Counted from the first letter of the stretch, positions 16,838-25,692 are shown. The stretch is DNA of 64,000 nucleotides from Mycolicibacterium moriokaense (GCF_010726085.1 NZ_AP022560.1:1922001-1986000), one strand, 5' to 3'. Program-made: numbers and translations. The notes: generated from the sequence alone by a model not told the origin.

Positions 16838-17263
16838 ATGACGAGTCCTGTTGACTACGAATCCATTCAGATCGGAGACCAGATCCCGCCCTTCGTCCGC
16901 ACGACGCATTTCACGGAGTGGAATCGCTACGCGGCGGTCAATGATGAGTTCATCCCGATTCACATGGACGACGAGGCGGGACGGGCCGCGGGAAACGAGA
17001 ACGGCGCCTTCGGGATGGGCAACCTGCGCCTGGCATACCTGGTCAATATGTTGCGTGCCTGGATCGGCGATGACGGCGAAATCCGCTCGCTGACGGCGAA
17101 GTACCGGTCGATGAACCAGAAGGGCGATGAGCTGCGGTGCATCGGTGAGGTCACCGGCAAGGAGATCGTCGACGGCGTCGCGCTGATCCACCTCAACGTC
17201 GATGTCATCGACCAGAATGGAAACAGCACGACGCCCGGTCAAGCCACCGTAGCACTGGCCTGA
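16838..17263 (+). CDS. MaoC-like hydratase domain protein
   Basis: 141 residues. ATG at 16838 is preferred over GTG 16835 because AGGAG lies 6 nt before it. It contains FTEWNRYAAVNDEFIPIHMDDEAGRAAG, the hydratase-2 motif region (Asp replaced or shifted to NDEFIPIHMD, with the conserved His), and a C-terminal VDVIDQNGNSTTPGQATVAL. Single-hotdog MaoC proteins hydrate enoyl-CoAs, often as heteromers. With 14892-15377 it may form a two-subunit hydratase, as known for ChsH1-ChsH2 in cholesterol catabolism. It is last gene of the operon. Confidence 0.88.
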   Translation: MTSPVDYESIQIGDQIPPFVRTTHFTEWNRYAAVNDEFIPIHMDDEAGRAAGNENGAFGMGNLRLAYLVNMLRAWIGDDGEIRSLTAKYRSMNQKGDELRCIGEVTGKEIVDGVALIHLNVDVIDQNGNSTTPGQATVALA

Positions 17264-17272
17264 TCAGCCTGA

Positions 17273-18391
17273 TCACTTCCGTAACAACGCCACGACGCAC
17301 GACCCGCCGCCGCCCACCGCCTGGGCAAGACCGACCCGCGGTTCGGCGACCTGACGCGAATCCGCCTCTCCACGAAGCTGACTGACGATCTCCGCGGTCT
17401 GCGCAAGGCCGGTCGCGCCGATCGGGTGGCCGCGTGCGATGCAGCCGCCGTCGGTATTGGTCGGCAGCACGCCGTCCGATGCCAAACCGCCGGACTCGGC
17501 GAGCTTGACCACACCTGCCGAGTCGGTGAGACCCATCGCGATCAACGCGGTGATCTCCTCGCTGGCGCACATGTCGTGCAGCGACACCACCCCGATGTCC
17601 CGCGGTTCCACCCCTGCGTTCGCGAACGCACGCATGGCGGTCAGCGTTATCTGCGAGGGCGGCCCCACCACGGGACCTACCAGCGGCCACTGAAGATCCG
17701 CGGGCCAACTGGTCTGCTCGATCGACAGCACCGACGCCGACCGTGGCGTCGCGTCCGCCGAAACCACTATCGCCGCACCGCCGTCCACCGACGCGTGACA
17801 CATCATCTTGGTCAGCGGTTCTGCGACCATGCGAGCGCCGAGCACATCGTCAACCGTCACCGGCTCCGGGTTGCGTCGCGCTGCGAGCGGATTGAGCCGC
17901 GCCTGGTTGTACGACTTGGCGGCGACCGCAGCGATGACCTCCGGACCGCATCCCGTTTCGTACAGCCAACGGGACGCTTCGATGGCGTAGTGCAGCTGCG
18001 GCGGGAACCGGTCCCAGAAACCGACAGCGGCGGGGACCACACCGCCCGGCTCCAGCGCGGTGGTCTTCTCGTAGCCGATCGCCAGCGCCGTCCGGCAGCG
18101 ACCGGACGCGACGGCCCACACCGCGTGGCGCAAAGCGACCATCCCGCCCGCCGACGCACTCTCGGTGGCGGTGACGGGAATTCCGGTGCGGCCCAACCGG
18201 TGTGCCACGGCAAGACCCGTCTGCGGGCCTGCCAGTGCGGATGCGGTGAAGACCTCGCCGACAGCGTCGTAACCGATGCCGGCATCGGCGAGTGCCTTCT
18301 CAGCCGCCGCGACCCCTAGGTCGGCCAGCGGTGTCTGGCTGTGCTTGCCGAATTCAGTGACGCCGATCCCGGTGATGTGGACGCCCGTCAT
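17273..18391 (-). CDS. Thiolase-fold lipid-transfer-protein-like enzyme (Ltp type), nucleophile Cys replaced
   Basis: 372 residues, typical of actinobacterial Ltp proteins. N-terminal VHITGIGVTEFGKH and C-terminal GCIARGHPIGATGLAQTAEI with final GGGGSC are thiolase landmarks. The active-site stretch that normally reads NACASG reads ESASAGG, so the acylatable Cys appears to be Ser, which argues against ordinary thiolysis. Paired Ltp2-type proteins with a DUF35 partner act as retro-aldolases. Its ATG overlaps the stop of such a small OB-fold gene. Retro-aldolase or acyl-transfer function is inferred. Confidence 0.9.
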   Translation of the reverse strand: MTGVHITGIGVTEFGKHSQTPLADLGVAAAEKALADAGIGYDAVGEVFTASALAGPQTGLAVAHRLGRTGIPVTATESASAGGMVALRHAVWAVASGRCRTALAIGYEKTTALEPGGVVPAAVGFWDRFPPQLHYAIEASRWLYETGCGPEVIAAVAAKSYNQARLNPLAARRNPEPVTVDDVLGARMVAEPLTKMMCHASVDGGAAIVVSADATPRSASVLSIEQTSWPADLQWPLVGPVVGPPSQITLTAMRAFANAGVEPRDIGVVSLHDMCASEEITALIAMGLTDSAGVVKLAESGGLASDGVLPTNTDGGCIARGHPIGATGLAQTAEIVSQLRGEADSRQVAEPRVGLAQAVGGGGSCVVALLRK

Positions 18392-18621
18392 GCCGGATCC
18401 GCCACGAACAACTCGACGGCATCCTCACCCAGGGTCTGGGTGAGGAGTCGGCCGACGGTTCCTGGCACCGGCTGTGCTCCCTCGACGAGCACCTGGAACC
18501 GTCCGGCGTCGGTGTCCACCCACGCCACGCTGTAGCCGTCCTGGCCGAACTCGGGATAAGGCGACTTCGACGGTACGAAGGTCGACGACCACACGGTCGC
18601 CTGAGTTGCAGATCCTGTCAT
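18388..18621 (-). CDS. Short OB-fold (DUF35-like) partner protein
   Basis: 77 residues: ATVWSSTFVPSKSPYPEF, then VAWVDTDAGRFQVLVEGAQPVPGTVGR and a short acidic end. The pattern fits the OB-fold part of DUF35 proteins, which normally also carry an N-terminal four-Cys zinc ribbon; no cysteine is present here. It lies 2 nt after the tandem CoA-transferase and overlaps the thiolase-fold gene by 4 nt, so it very likely forms a complex with the latter. The OB-fold call depends on context and is moderate. Confidence 0.7.
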   Translation of the reverse strand: MTGSATQATVWSSTFVPSKSPYPEFGQDGYSVAWVDTDAGRFQVLVEGAQPVPGTVGRLLTQTLGEDAVELFVADPA

Positions 18622-18623
18622 CG

Positions 18624-20690
18624 TCAGACGGTCGTCCTCTCATACAGGGCGTCGGTGCTCGTCGTTCCGAGCCCGGGCGGTGGTGAAAGCGGTACCGGTC
18701 CTTCACCGGCGAAGCGCCACGGCAGTCCGACGAGCAGCGCGGTGCCGAGATCCGGATCAGGGTGGGTGATTTCGGGGAAGAACCCGCGCGCGGCGAGATG
18801 ACCGTCGGTCACCAGTTCTTCCGCATTGCGCACGACCGCGGCTCGTACGCCGATGTTCGCGAGTTCTGCCGTGACGGCCTCGGCGGAGGATGCCGCAATC
18901 CGGTCGGCCAGTTCACCCTCACTGAAATCCCGACCCTCGTCACCGGTCAACTCCACCGCAACCCAGCGTGAGTCGGCGCTGGGATAGACCCCGCGGTGCA
19001 CCGCCGAATCCCAATCCACCTCGCCGACTGACGCCGCCGCCACGTATTCAGCCACCGTATACCCGACGACCTCGGCCATCGAAAGGTCTACAACCGCACC
19101 CGTGTTCGAACGGGGGCCGACGGCCCACGCGGCAATGACAGCGGCAGCGACCACCGACGAGAGGGGATCGGCCAGTACAGTGCCCAGCCGGGCGGGGTTG
19201 CCGTCGCCGTCCGTCGTGATCCCGGCGAGCCCACCGTAGGCCTGGACGTTGTTGGCGTACACGCGATAGCCAGATAGTGGTCCATCGGAGCCGAATCCTG
19301 ACACACGCATCATCAGTTGACCCGAGGCCGCGAGTTCGGTTGGTGCGACGCGCAATCGGTTGAGCCGTGACGATCCGACGTTCTCGATCACTACGTCGCA
19401 TGCGGACAGTGCGGCCGCGACGTCGGCGGCCGCGTTGGCCGGGTCGATCAGCACGCTGCGCTTGGAATGGTTGGCCACCGCGTAGTACGCACCGCGTTCG
19501 ACGCCGGCGATGCCGTCGGCGAAGGGGCCGCTGCGCCGGTAGATGTCGAGCCGGTCGGGATCCTCCAGTCGCACGACGGTCGCGCCCATCGCCCCGAGCA
19601 GCGAGCCGATGATCGGACCGGCGAGCACGTGGGTGAGTTCGGCGATGCGCAGCCCGCGCAGGCCGCGAGGCCGGCGTTGACCGACCGCACCGGGTGTCGT
19701 CCGCCAGGGTGGTCCGAGGACCGTGACGTCGCGGTCTCCGATCCGCGTCGGTATCAACGAGCTTCGGTGGGCCAGTTGAGGTGAGTCGAGCAGTTCGCCG
19801 GGCAGGTTGACGGGCGTGGACGGAACGCCGTTGGCCTGCAGCAGGGCGGCACAATCGGCTTTTCGACGCTTAAGGCTCCACTCGGTGACTTTGGCGTTGA
19901 TCAGGTCGGCATGTTCGATACGCGCGGGGCGCTCGTCGAGGCCCGCGGCCCAGTCGGGATTGCCGAAAGCGGTCAGCAGACCGTTCCATTGATGATTCTC
20001 CACCGCGGTGATGCGCACCAACCCGTCTTCGCAGGGGAACACTCCCGACGGTGCGAGGTAGCGGCCGCTGCCCGCGCGACCGGGGCATCGGTACATGACG
20101 TGCGCGCACTCCGGCAGCGCGGCGGTGTAGATCACCGCCTCCTGCACCGAAACGTCGACGTGAACCGGAGACTGGGTGTCGTTATGCCGGTCCAGCCCGT
20201 GCAGCGCCGCCAGGGCGGCGATGGCGCCGGCCGACTTGAGTGCGACGTAGCCGGGGGCGGGAACGGGTCGACCGTCATTGCCTTCGATGGTGGCCAGTAA
20301 TCCACCGCTGGCTTGGGCGACCAGTTCACCACCCGGGTGCGAGGGTCCGTCGGCGCCGAACGGAGACAGCGTCACAACCACCGACGGGCACGCGACGGGC
20401 CCGGTGGTGCCGTCGACGATGACGATGTCGGATTCGCGGGAGTACGCAGCGGGGTCAGCGTCGGGATCGAGTATCCGCTTGCGGTGGTCGAGTATCGCGT
20501 CGATGGCCGCTACGGGTTGTGAACCCGGCAAGACCGGACCCACTCGGCGCACCGGTGCACTGGAGATCTTGGCGACATCGGCGCCGAGACTGGCGAGCAG
20601 CGCGGCGGCGGCCGAGCCGGCGATACCGTCACCGAGTTGCAGCACACGCACGCCGACCAGGAAATCCGTGGTGGGAGGATTCTGGCTCAC
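18624..20690 (-). CDS. Tandem (two-domain) CaiB/BaiF class III CoA-transferase
   Basis: 688 residues, about twice an N-terminal family core. Domain 1 starts at VGVRVLQLGDGIAGSAAAALLASLGADV (about 13). Domain 2 starts at LRGLRIAELTHVLAGPIIGSLLGAMGATVVRLEDP (about 343) and includes HSKRSVLIDPANAAADVAAAL. The positions matching the catalytic Asp read Glu in both domains (SVQEAV and SMAEVV), unlike the other CoA-transferases here. It may act as a self-contained pseudo-dimer. First gene of a three-gene operon with the OB-fold and thiolase-fold proteins. Confidence 0.92.
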   Translation of the reverse strand: MSQNPPTTDFLVGVRVLQLGDGIAGSAAAALLASLGADVAKISSAPVRRVGPVLPGSQPVAAIDAILDHRKRILDPDADPAAYSRESDIVIVDGTTGPVACPSVVVTLSPFGADGPSHPGGELVAQASGGLLATIEGNDGRPVPAPGYVALKSAGAIAALAALHGLDRHNDTQSPVHVDVSVQEAVIYTAALPECAHVMYRCPGRAGSGRYLAPSGVFPCEDGLVRITAVENHQWNGLLTAFGNPDWAAGLDERPARIEHADLINAKVTEWSLKRRKADCAALLQANGVPSTPVNLPGELLDSPQLAHRSSLIPTRIGDRDVTVLGPPWRTTPGAVGQRRPRGLRGLRIAELTHVLAGPIIGSLLGAMGATVVRLEDPDRLDIYRRSGPFADGIAGVERGAYYAVANHSKRSVLIDPANAAADVAAALSACDVVIENVGSSRLNRLRVAPTELAASGQLMMRVSGFGSDGPLSGYRVYANNVQAYGGLAGITTDGDGNPARLGTVLADPLSSVVAAAVIAAWAVGPRSNTGAVVDLSMAEVVGYTVAEYVAAASVGEVDWDSAVHRGVYPSADSRWVAVELTGDEGRDFSEGELADRIAASSAEAVTAELANIGVRAAVVRNAEELVTDGHLAARGFFPEITHPDPDLGTALLVGLPWRFAGEGPVPLSPPPGLGTTSTDALYERTTV

Positions 20691-20712
20691 GTACGCTCCT
20701 GTCTGGCTGTGT

Positions 20713-20734
20713 AGAACAATTGAACAGTATTCGT
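20713..20734. promoter_or_regulatory. Island operator motif, site 6
   Basis: Motif copy AGAACAATTGAACAG then TATTCGT, with two GAACA elements 8 bp apart. It lies 23 nt upstream of the tandem CoA-transferase start. The same intergenic region has a second, oppositely oriented copy at 20791-20812. Confidence 0.7.
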
Positions 20735-20790
20735 CTCATTGGGTCCATGATCACCCGGACCCGCCTGACGGCCACCTGGTTCACAGATTC

Positions 20791-20812
20791 ACATCAAGTG
20801 TTCTATTGTTCA
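20791..20812. promoter_or_regulatory. Island operator motif, site 7
   Basis: Motif copy in reverse orientation, ACATCAAGTG then TTCTATTGTTCA. It ends 4 nt before the P450 ATG, so a bound regulator would cover the start region. Confidence 0.7.
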
Positions 20813-20816
20813 TAGT

Positions 20817-22031
20817 ATGGCGACGATCACGCGGCTGTCCGACGCCCGCTTCGACGACCCGGTGTTCTACCTCGGCGACCCCAACGCGACGTTCCGAGAA
20901 TTGCGGGAGACCGACCCGCTGCACTGGTACGAGGAAGGCCAGTTCTGGGTCGTCACCAAGTACGACGACATCAAGACAATCTCAGCGCGTCCGGAGAAGT
21001 TCAGCTCAAAACGCATCGGGATCATGATGGACCTGATCGCGCATCGGCGGGGCGTTGAGCCGCAGGGTTTAGGCAGCCGCGGAATCATGTTCATGGACCC
21101 ACCCGAACACCGCGCACACCGCAAGGCGATCGGAGTCCGGTTCACACCGGCGGCAGTCGCCAAGATGGAGGACCGCGTCAAGCAGGTCGTCGCGGAGGCG
21201 TTCGACAAACTCCCCGACGGAGAGTTCGATTGGATCGAGCACATCGCCGAACCCATTCCGGTGTACATCTTTTCGTACTTTCTCGGTGTGCCGGAGTCGG
21301 ACTGGCCACAGGTCGCGTCGTGGGCCACAACGATCGCCAAGGCGGGCAGCGGTCTGGCGACCGACGACGATTTCCAGGTCATCTTCGAGCAGATCGCGCC
21401 GTACCTGATGGGGTTGACCGCCGAGCGGGCCAAGAATCCGCGCGACGATCTGCTGACGCTGCTAACCGAGGTGCGCATCGACGGCGAACCGTTCAACGAG
21501 GCGCAGATCATGGTCTACGCGATGACGCTACTGGCCGCCGGAAGCGAGACCACGCAGAGCCTGCTGGCCGGCCTCATCCAATGCCTGGACCTGCATCCCG
21601 ATCAAGCCGAGAAGCTGTTCGCCGACCCGTCGCACTCCGAGAACGCCGTCGAGGAAACCATGCGGTGGTGGACCCCGGTGATGAGCATGGCGCGACAAGC
21701 CGCCACGGATGTCGAGATCCGCGGAAAGACCGTGCGTGAGGGGCAAGGTCTGCTGATGGCCTACGCCTCGGCCAACCGCGACCCCGAGCACTGGGGTCCC
21801 ACCGCCGAAGACTTCGACATCACCCGCCCCGACGCGGCAGGACACCTGGGTTTCGGTGTCGGCGAGCACTTCTGTATGGGCGCGGCCCTGGCGCGACGGG
21901 AAGCACGGTTCGTCCTCGCCGAGGTGCTTCAGCGCGCCAAGGGTGTCCGCGTGACCGGTCAGCGGGTGCAGCGGGAGTCGTCGTTGGTCAACACGTTCGA
22001 CCGGTTGGAAGTCACCCTGGACTACCGCTGA
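20817..22031 (+). CDS. Cytochrome P450 (CYP)
   Basis: 404 residues. AGSETT in the I helix (about 240), EETMR as the ExxR, and the heme signature FGVGEHFCMGAALARREAR (about 344) with the Cys ligand are all intact. The N-terminus TRLSDARFDDPVFYLGDPNATFRELRETDPLHW is typical of actinobacterial steroid/terpenoid/fatty-acid P450s. It is a separate family from the P450 at 8024. It is transcribed alone from the operator region 20713-20812. No ferredoxin partner is adjacent. Substrate unknown. Confidence 0.95.
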   Translation: MATITRLSDARFDDPVFYLGDPNATFRELRETDPLHWYEEGQFWVVTKYDDIKTISARPEKFSSKRIGIMMDLIAHRRGVEPQGLGSRGIMFMDPPEHRAHRKAIGVRFTPAAVAKMEDRVKQVVAEAFDKLPDGEFDWIEHIAEPIPVYIFSYFLGVPESDWPQVASWATTIAKAGSGLATDDDFQVIFEQIAPYLMGLTAERAKNPRDDLLTLLTEVRIDGEPFNEAQIMVYAMTLLAAGSETTQSLLAGLIQCLDLHPDQAEKLFADPSHSENAVEETMRWWTPVMSMARQAATDVEIRGKTVREGQGLLMAYASANRDPEHWGPTAEDFDITRPDAAGHLGFGVGEHFCMGAALARREARFVLAEVLQRAKGVRVTGQRVQRESSLVNTFDRLEVTLDYR

Positions 22032-22043
22032 CTTCCTCTTTCC

Positions 22044-22104
22044 CGCGAAATGGAATTCCAGCAGCGAAAGATCGAGTAGACGCCTGCGAGGATTCAGTTT
22101 CGCG
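22044..22104. repeat. REP-like imperfect palindrome between convergent genes
   Basis: CGCGAAA at 22044-22050 pairs with TTTCGCG at 22098-22104, with a further imperfect stem inside. The loop part TCGAGTAGACGCCTGC is nearly repeated at 63073-63088. It lies in the 78-nt gap between converging P450 and acyl-CoA dehydrogenase genes, so it may also act as a bidirectional terminator. Confidence 0.6.
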
Positions 22105-22109
22105 GCGAC

Positions 22110-23156
22110 TCAGTCTCGGGTGGCCAGCCATGCGGTGATCGCCTTGCGATGCTCCGTCCGTGAGCCCAACGACGCGGCGAGGGTGGCCGCGCGGCGCAGG
22201 TAGACATGTGCCTCGTGCTCCCATGTGTAGGCGATACCGCCGAACACCTGCGTCGCACCCTCCGGAACCGACCGCAACGAGTCGATCGCCCAGAACGCCG
22301 CGAGCGAAACCAAGGCCGCCGCATCGCGATGGTCGTGGTCGCATGCGTCGGCGGCCCGGTTGACGAGCGCACGGCCGACCTCGATGTTCGAACGCTGGTC
22401 GACGAGTCGGTGCTTGATCGCCTGGAACGAGCCTATCGGCCGGCCGAACGCGACGCGCACCTTGGCGTACTCGCTCGCGGCGGCGTTGGCGGCAGCGGCC
22501 ACGCCGACCAATTCGGCAACGAGTCCGACGCGCCACCTCATGACCGCATCGTGATGACGGTGTACGGCGTCGGATCCGTCGGCGATGCGCTCGATCGGTG
22601 CCTCGTCGAGCGTGATGCGCGCTGCGGGACCGTGATCGAGCGGCGTAAGCGCCTCCCGGGTGACGCCTGGGCCGGTGGGATCAACGACACCGAGCACCGA
22701 CTCGTGGCCATGGGCGAGGACGACGAGACGTGACGCGACAGCGCCATAGGGAACGTAGGTGAATGTCCCCGACACGGTGGTGCCCGACGGTACGGCCGGA
22801 TCGGGCAGCACGACGGTGACGCCGTCGGCACAACGCTTTTCGCACCATGCCGCCGCGGCTGTCGCGGCCAAGGGTATTGGCGCTGCGACGGATCCGGCCG
22901 CCTCGATCAGGACGGCCAACTCGCGCAGTGTTCCGCCTGCGCCGCCGCTGCTCTGCGCCACCAGTACGTCGGGCCAACCCAGTCCCGCGATCGTCTTCCA
23001 CAGCGCGTCGTCGAATGCCGGTCCCGGTCCGTCGAGAAGCGAGCGGCTGCGTTCGACCGACCACGCCTGAGAGACGATGTCGTCCGCAGTTTGGCGAAGC
23101 TCCGCGAGTTCGGCTGCCGTATCGGCGATTTCGGCGAGTGAGGGTTCAGGGGTCAC
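22110..23156 (-). CDS. Acyl-CoA dehydrogenase, FadE29-like partner subunit
   Basis: 348 residues with a divergent N-terminal half and the C-terminal QVFGGIAYTWEHEAHVYLRRAATLAASLG, the hallmark of the non-catalytic or supporting subunit of mycobacterial heteromeric acyl-CoA dehydrogenases. It overlaps the upstream large-subunit gene (23146-24339) by 11 nt, implying coupled translation and a stoichiometric complex. It is the second such pair in the island, paralogous to 6039-7076. Three-gene operon: amidohydrolase, large subunit, small subunit. Confidence 0.9.
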   Translation of the reverse strand: MTPEPSLAEIADTAAELAELRQTADDIVSQAWSVERSRSLLDGPGPAFDDALWKTIAGLGWPDVLVAQSSGGAGGTLRELAVLIEAAGSVAAPIPLAATAAAAWCEKRCADGVTVVLPDPAVPSGTTVSGTFTYVPYGAVASRLVVLAHGHESVLGVVDPTGPGVTREALTPLDHGPAARITLDEAPIERIADGSDAVHRHHDAVMRWRVGLVAELVGVAAAANAAASEYAKVRVAFGRPIGSFQAIKHRLVDQRSNIEVGRALVNRAADACDHDHRDAAALVSLAAFWAIDSLRSVPEGATQVFGGIAYTWEHEAHVYLRRAATLAASLGSRTEHRKAITAWLATRD

Positions 23157-24339
23157 GGGGCAACCCCAGCAGTCGTTCGGCGATCACATTGCGTTGGATC
23201 TCCGACGTGCCCGCACCGAAGGTGGCCGCACGCATCAGCAGGTAGCTTTGGGCGACGTTGCCTTTCTTCGCGGCCCCGGCCGATCCACGTTCCAGCGTGC
23301 CCGCGGGTCCCGCCAGCTCGAGACCGAAGTTCGCCATCGACTGGTCCACCTCGGAGGTCAGTAGTTTGGCGACCGAAGCCTCCGGGCCCGGGCTGACGCC
23401 ACGCACTCCGGCGGCGGTGGCCTGCGCGGCGATCTGACGCAACGCCTCGACCTGCGCCGCGTACCTGGCGATGCGATCGGCGACGTAGCTGTCGTCAAAC
23501 CCATTGTTCGTCAACGCGTTCGGCTCCTGCGCCATCTTGACCAGGATGTCGAGGCGTCTTTCGATTCGATGCGTGCGGCTTTGACCGACCCGCTCGTATC
23601 CCAGTGTCGACTTCGCCACTTTCCAACCGCCGTGCAGCGGTCCGAGCACATTCGACAGAGGCACCCGCACCGCCTCGAAGAACACCTCGTTGAATTCGGC
23701 CGCACCGGTGATCTGCCGGATGGGCCGCACTTCGATGCCGGGCGATTTCAGATCGGCCAGGATATAGCTGATGCCGTCGCGCTTCTCGGCGTTCGGGTCG
23801 GTCCGCGCCAGGATGTAGATCCAGTCCGCATAAGACGCCTTCGACGTCCAGATCTTCTGGCCGGTGATCACGAGCTCATCGCCATCGATGACGGCTTTCG
23901 TCTTCAGCGAGGCGAGGTCGCTGCCGGCCTCTGGCTCGGAGAAGCCCTGGCACCACACATCTTCCGCTGAGAGGATGCGGGGGAGGTAGTGCGCCCGCTG
24001 CGCTTCGGTGCCCCACTGGATGATGGTCGGGCCGAGTTGGTTGATGGCGCTGCGGTTGATCGGCTCCGGGGCGTGTGCCGCAGCCATTTCAGCATTGAAG
24101 ATGAGCTGCTGGGTCGGGGTCGCGGAGCGTCCGCCGTACTCGGTCGGCCAGGAGATCGCCGCCAGCCCCGCATCGTGCAGCCGGCGCTGCCATGTCCGGA
24201 GCCGGTCTAGTCGGCCCGTCTCACCACCGTCTCGGCTGAGCAGATCCGGGGTCAGCGAGGCCGTCAGGAAGGCGCGCACCTCGTCGCGGAACGCGCGGTC
24301 CGCTTTGGTGAGGACGACGCCGTAGTCGCGTTCGGTCAC
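23146..24339 (-). CDS. Acyl-CoA dehydrogenase, FadE28-like catalytic subunit
   Basis: 397 residues. It has WPTEYGG, the FSEPEAGSDLASLKT motif (about 134), KIWTSKASYADW and C-terminal AGTSEIQRNVIAERLLGLPRDP. A Glu in TLGYERVGQSRTHRI occupies the isovaleryl-CoA-dehydrogenase-type catalytic position, while the MCAD-type loop position is Gly (FGAGTSE). Partner of the overlapping 22110-23156 gene. It should dehydrogenate an acyl-CoA side chain at C2-C3. Its ATG overlaps the upstream amidohydrolase stop by 4 nt. Confidence 0.93.
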   Translation of the reverse strand: MTERDYGVVLTKADRAFRDEVRAFLTASLTPDLLSRDGGETGRLDRLRTWQRRLHDAGLAAISWPTEYGGRSATPTQQLIFNAEMAAAHAPEPINRSAINQLGPTIIQWGTEAQRAHYLPRILSAEDVWCQGFSEPEAGSDLASLKTKAVIDGDELVITGQKIWTSKASYADWIYILARTDPNAEKRDGISYILADLKSPGIEVRPIRQITGAAEFNEVFFEAVRVPLSNVLGPLHGGWKVAKSTLGYERVGQSRTHRIERRLDILVKMAQEPNALTNNGFDDSYVADRIARYAAQVEALRQIAAQATAAGVRGVSPGPEASVAKLLTSEVDQSMANFGLELAGPAGTLERGSAGAAKKGNVAQSYLLMRAATFGAGTSEIQRNVIAERLLGLPRDP

Positions 24340-25655
24340 GTTCCGCCGCGGATGATCGACGCCATCCGCTCTTTCATCTCGCCGTAGGTGATCGCGGTTG
24401 TGCCGGCCTTGGGCGCACGGCCCGCATCGACCTTCGGTGCCGACAGGTCGAGGCCGGCGATCTTCTCGCGCAGCGCGGCCACAGTGCAGTTCTGCCGCCC
24501 GAGGCGCTCGACGGCGTCATAGCCGTAGACGCGCGCGGCATTTCGCCACGTGATGGCCTCGACCTCATCGGCTGAACATCCCTCCAACTGTGCGGCGAGT
24601 TGTTCGGGTGCGTCCGGCCAACTGCTGTCGGAATGCGGGTAATCCATCTCCCAGCAGATGGTTTCGACTCCGATGCGGTCGCGCATCTCGATGCCGACCC
24701 GGTCGCGGATGAAGCACGACATGAAGTTGCGGCGGAAGACGTCCGTCGGGGTCAGACCGTCGCCGAGGTCGTCACCGGTCCACGCGCGCTGCCTGGAGTA
24801 GATGTCCTCGAACCGCTCGAGCAGGAACGGTATCCATCCGATGCCGCCTTCGGAGAGAGCGAACTTGATGGTGGGGAATTTGACGACGACGGGAGAGAAG
24901 ATCAGGTCCGCGGTGAACCGCATGGTGTCGATCGCCAGCATCGAGTTGTACGCGAGATAGGTGGTCTGATCCGACGGAACGGGTACACCGCCGCCGGTAC
25001 CGATGTGGATGTTGACGACGGTTTCGTTTTCGCACACCGCGTTCCAGAGCGGATCCCACTGCGGATCCTGCCATGGCGGCTGTCCGTAGCTGCCGATGTG
25101 CTGCGGCACCGTCACCGCATGGCATCCGTTCGCGGCGAGGCGCGCCACCTCTCCGGCGGCCAGGACCGGATCCCACAGCGGCAGAATGCCCATCGGGATG
25201 AACCGGTCGGGATGGCGTCCGCACCAGTCCTCGACGTGCCAGTCGTTGTACGCGCGGACCATCACCTCGGAGACATCGCGGTCACCGCGGTAGGTGAACA
25301 GCGCGCCCGAGATCGTCGGGAACGAGGGAAAGCACAGCGACGCCAGGACTCCTGCTGCGTTCATGTCGTCGACGCGGGCGTCGACGTCGTAGCAACCGGT
25401 CCGCATGTCCTCGAAGCGTGACGGTTCGAATCCCCACTCGTCATTGGGCCGGCCCGCGACGGCGTTGAGCCCGATATTGGGCATCTGCAGTCCGGCGTAC
25501 TCCCAGAAACACACGCCGTCGTTGTCCTGCACGATCTTTGGCGCATCGTCGGCGAAGCGCGACGGCACCCTGCCTTTGAACATGTCGGGAGGTTCGACGG
25601 TGTGGTCGTCGACGCTGATCAGCACAAGGTCAAGGGGGTCGATCACCGGCAACAT
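24336..25655 (-). CDS. Amidohydrolase 2 (PF04909) family metal-dependent hydrolase
   Basis: 439 residues: ISVDDHTVEPPDMFKGRVP at the N-terminus, EGGIGWIPFLLERFEDIYSRQ in the middle and CWEMDYPHSDSSWPDAPEQL near residue 345. It shares layout and motifs with the amidohydrolase at 3248, including the DHxxEPP variant of the usual HxH metal site, so they are paralogues. C-C hydrolysis or decarboxylation of a ring-cleavage product is plausible. The operator at 25658-25679 ends 2 nt from its ATG, so the transcript must have a very short leader or be leaderless. Confidence 0.9.
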   Translation of the reverse strand: MLPVIDPLDLVLISVDDHTVEPPDMFKGRVPSRFADDAPKIVQDNDGVCFWEYAGLQMPNIGLNAVAGRPNDEWGFEPSRFEDMRTGCYDVDARVDDMNAAGVLASLCFPSFPTISGALFTYRGDRDVSEVMVRAYNDWHVEDWCGRHPDRFIPMGILPLWDPVLAAGEVARLAANGCHAVTVPQHIGSYGQPPWQDPQWDPLWNAVCENETVVNIHIGTGGGVPVPSDQTTYLAYNSMLAIDTMRFTADLIFSPVVVKFPTIKFALSEGGIGWIPFLLERFEDIYSRQRAWTGDDLGDGLTPTDVFRRNFMSCFIRDRVGIEMRDRIGVETICWEMDYPHSDSSWPDAPEQLAAQLEGCSADEVEAITWRNAARVYGYDAVERLGRQNCTVAALREKIAGLDLSAPKVDAGRAPKAGTTAITYGEMKERMASIIRGGT

Positions 25656-25657
25656 CC

Positions 25658-25679
25658 TAGACTATTGAACAGATTCTGT
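25658..25679. promoter_or_regulatory. Island operator motif, site 8
   Basis: Motif copy TAGACTATTGAACAG then ATTCTGT. It includes a short perfect palindrome ACAGA-T-TCTGT. It sits immediately upstream of the amidohydrolase start at 25655. Confidence 0.68.
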
Positions 25680-25692
25680 ATATGTGTTCCAG

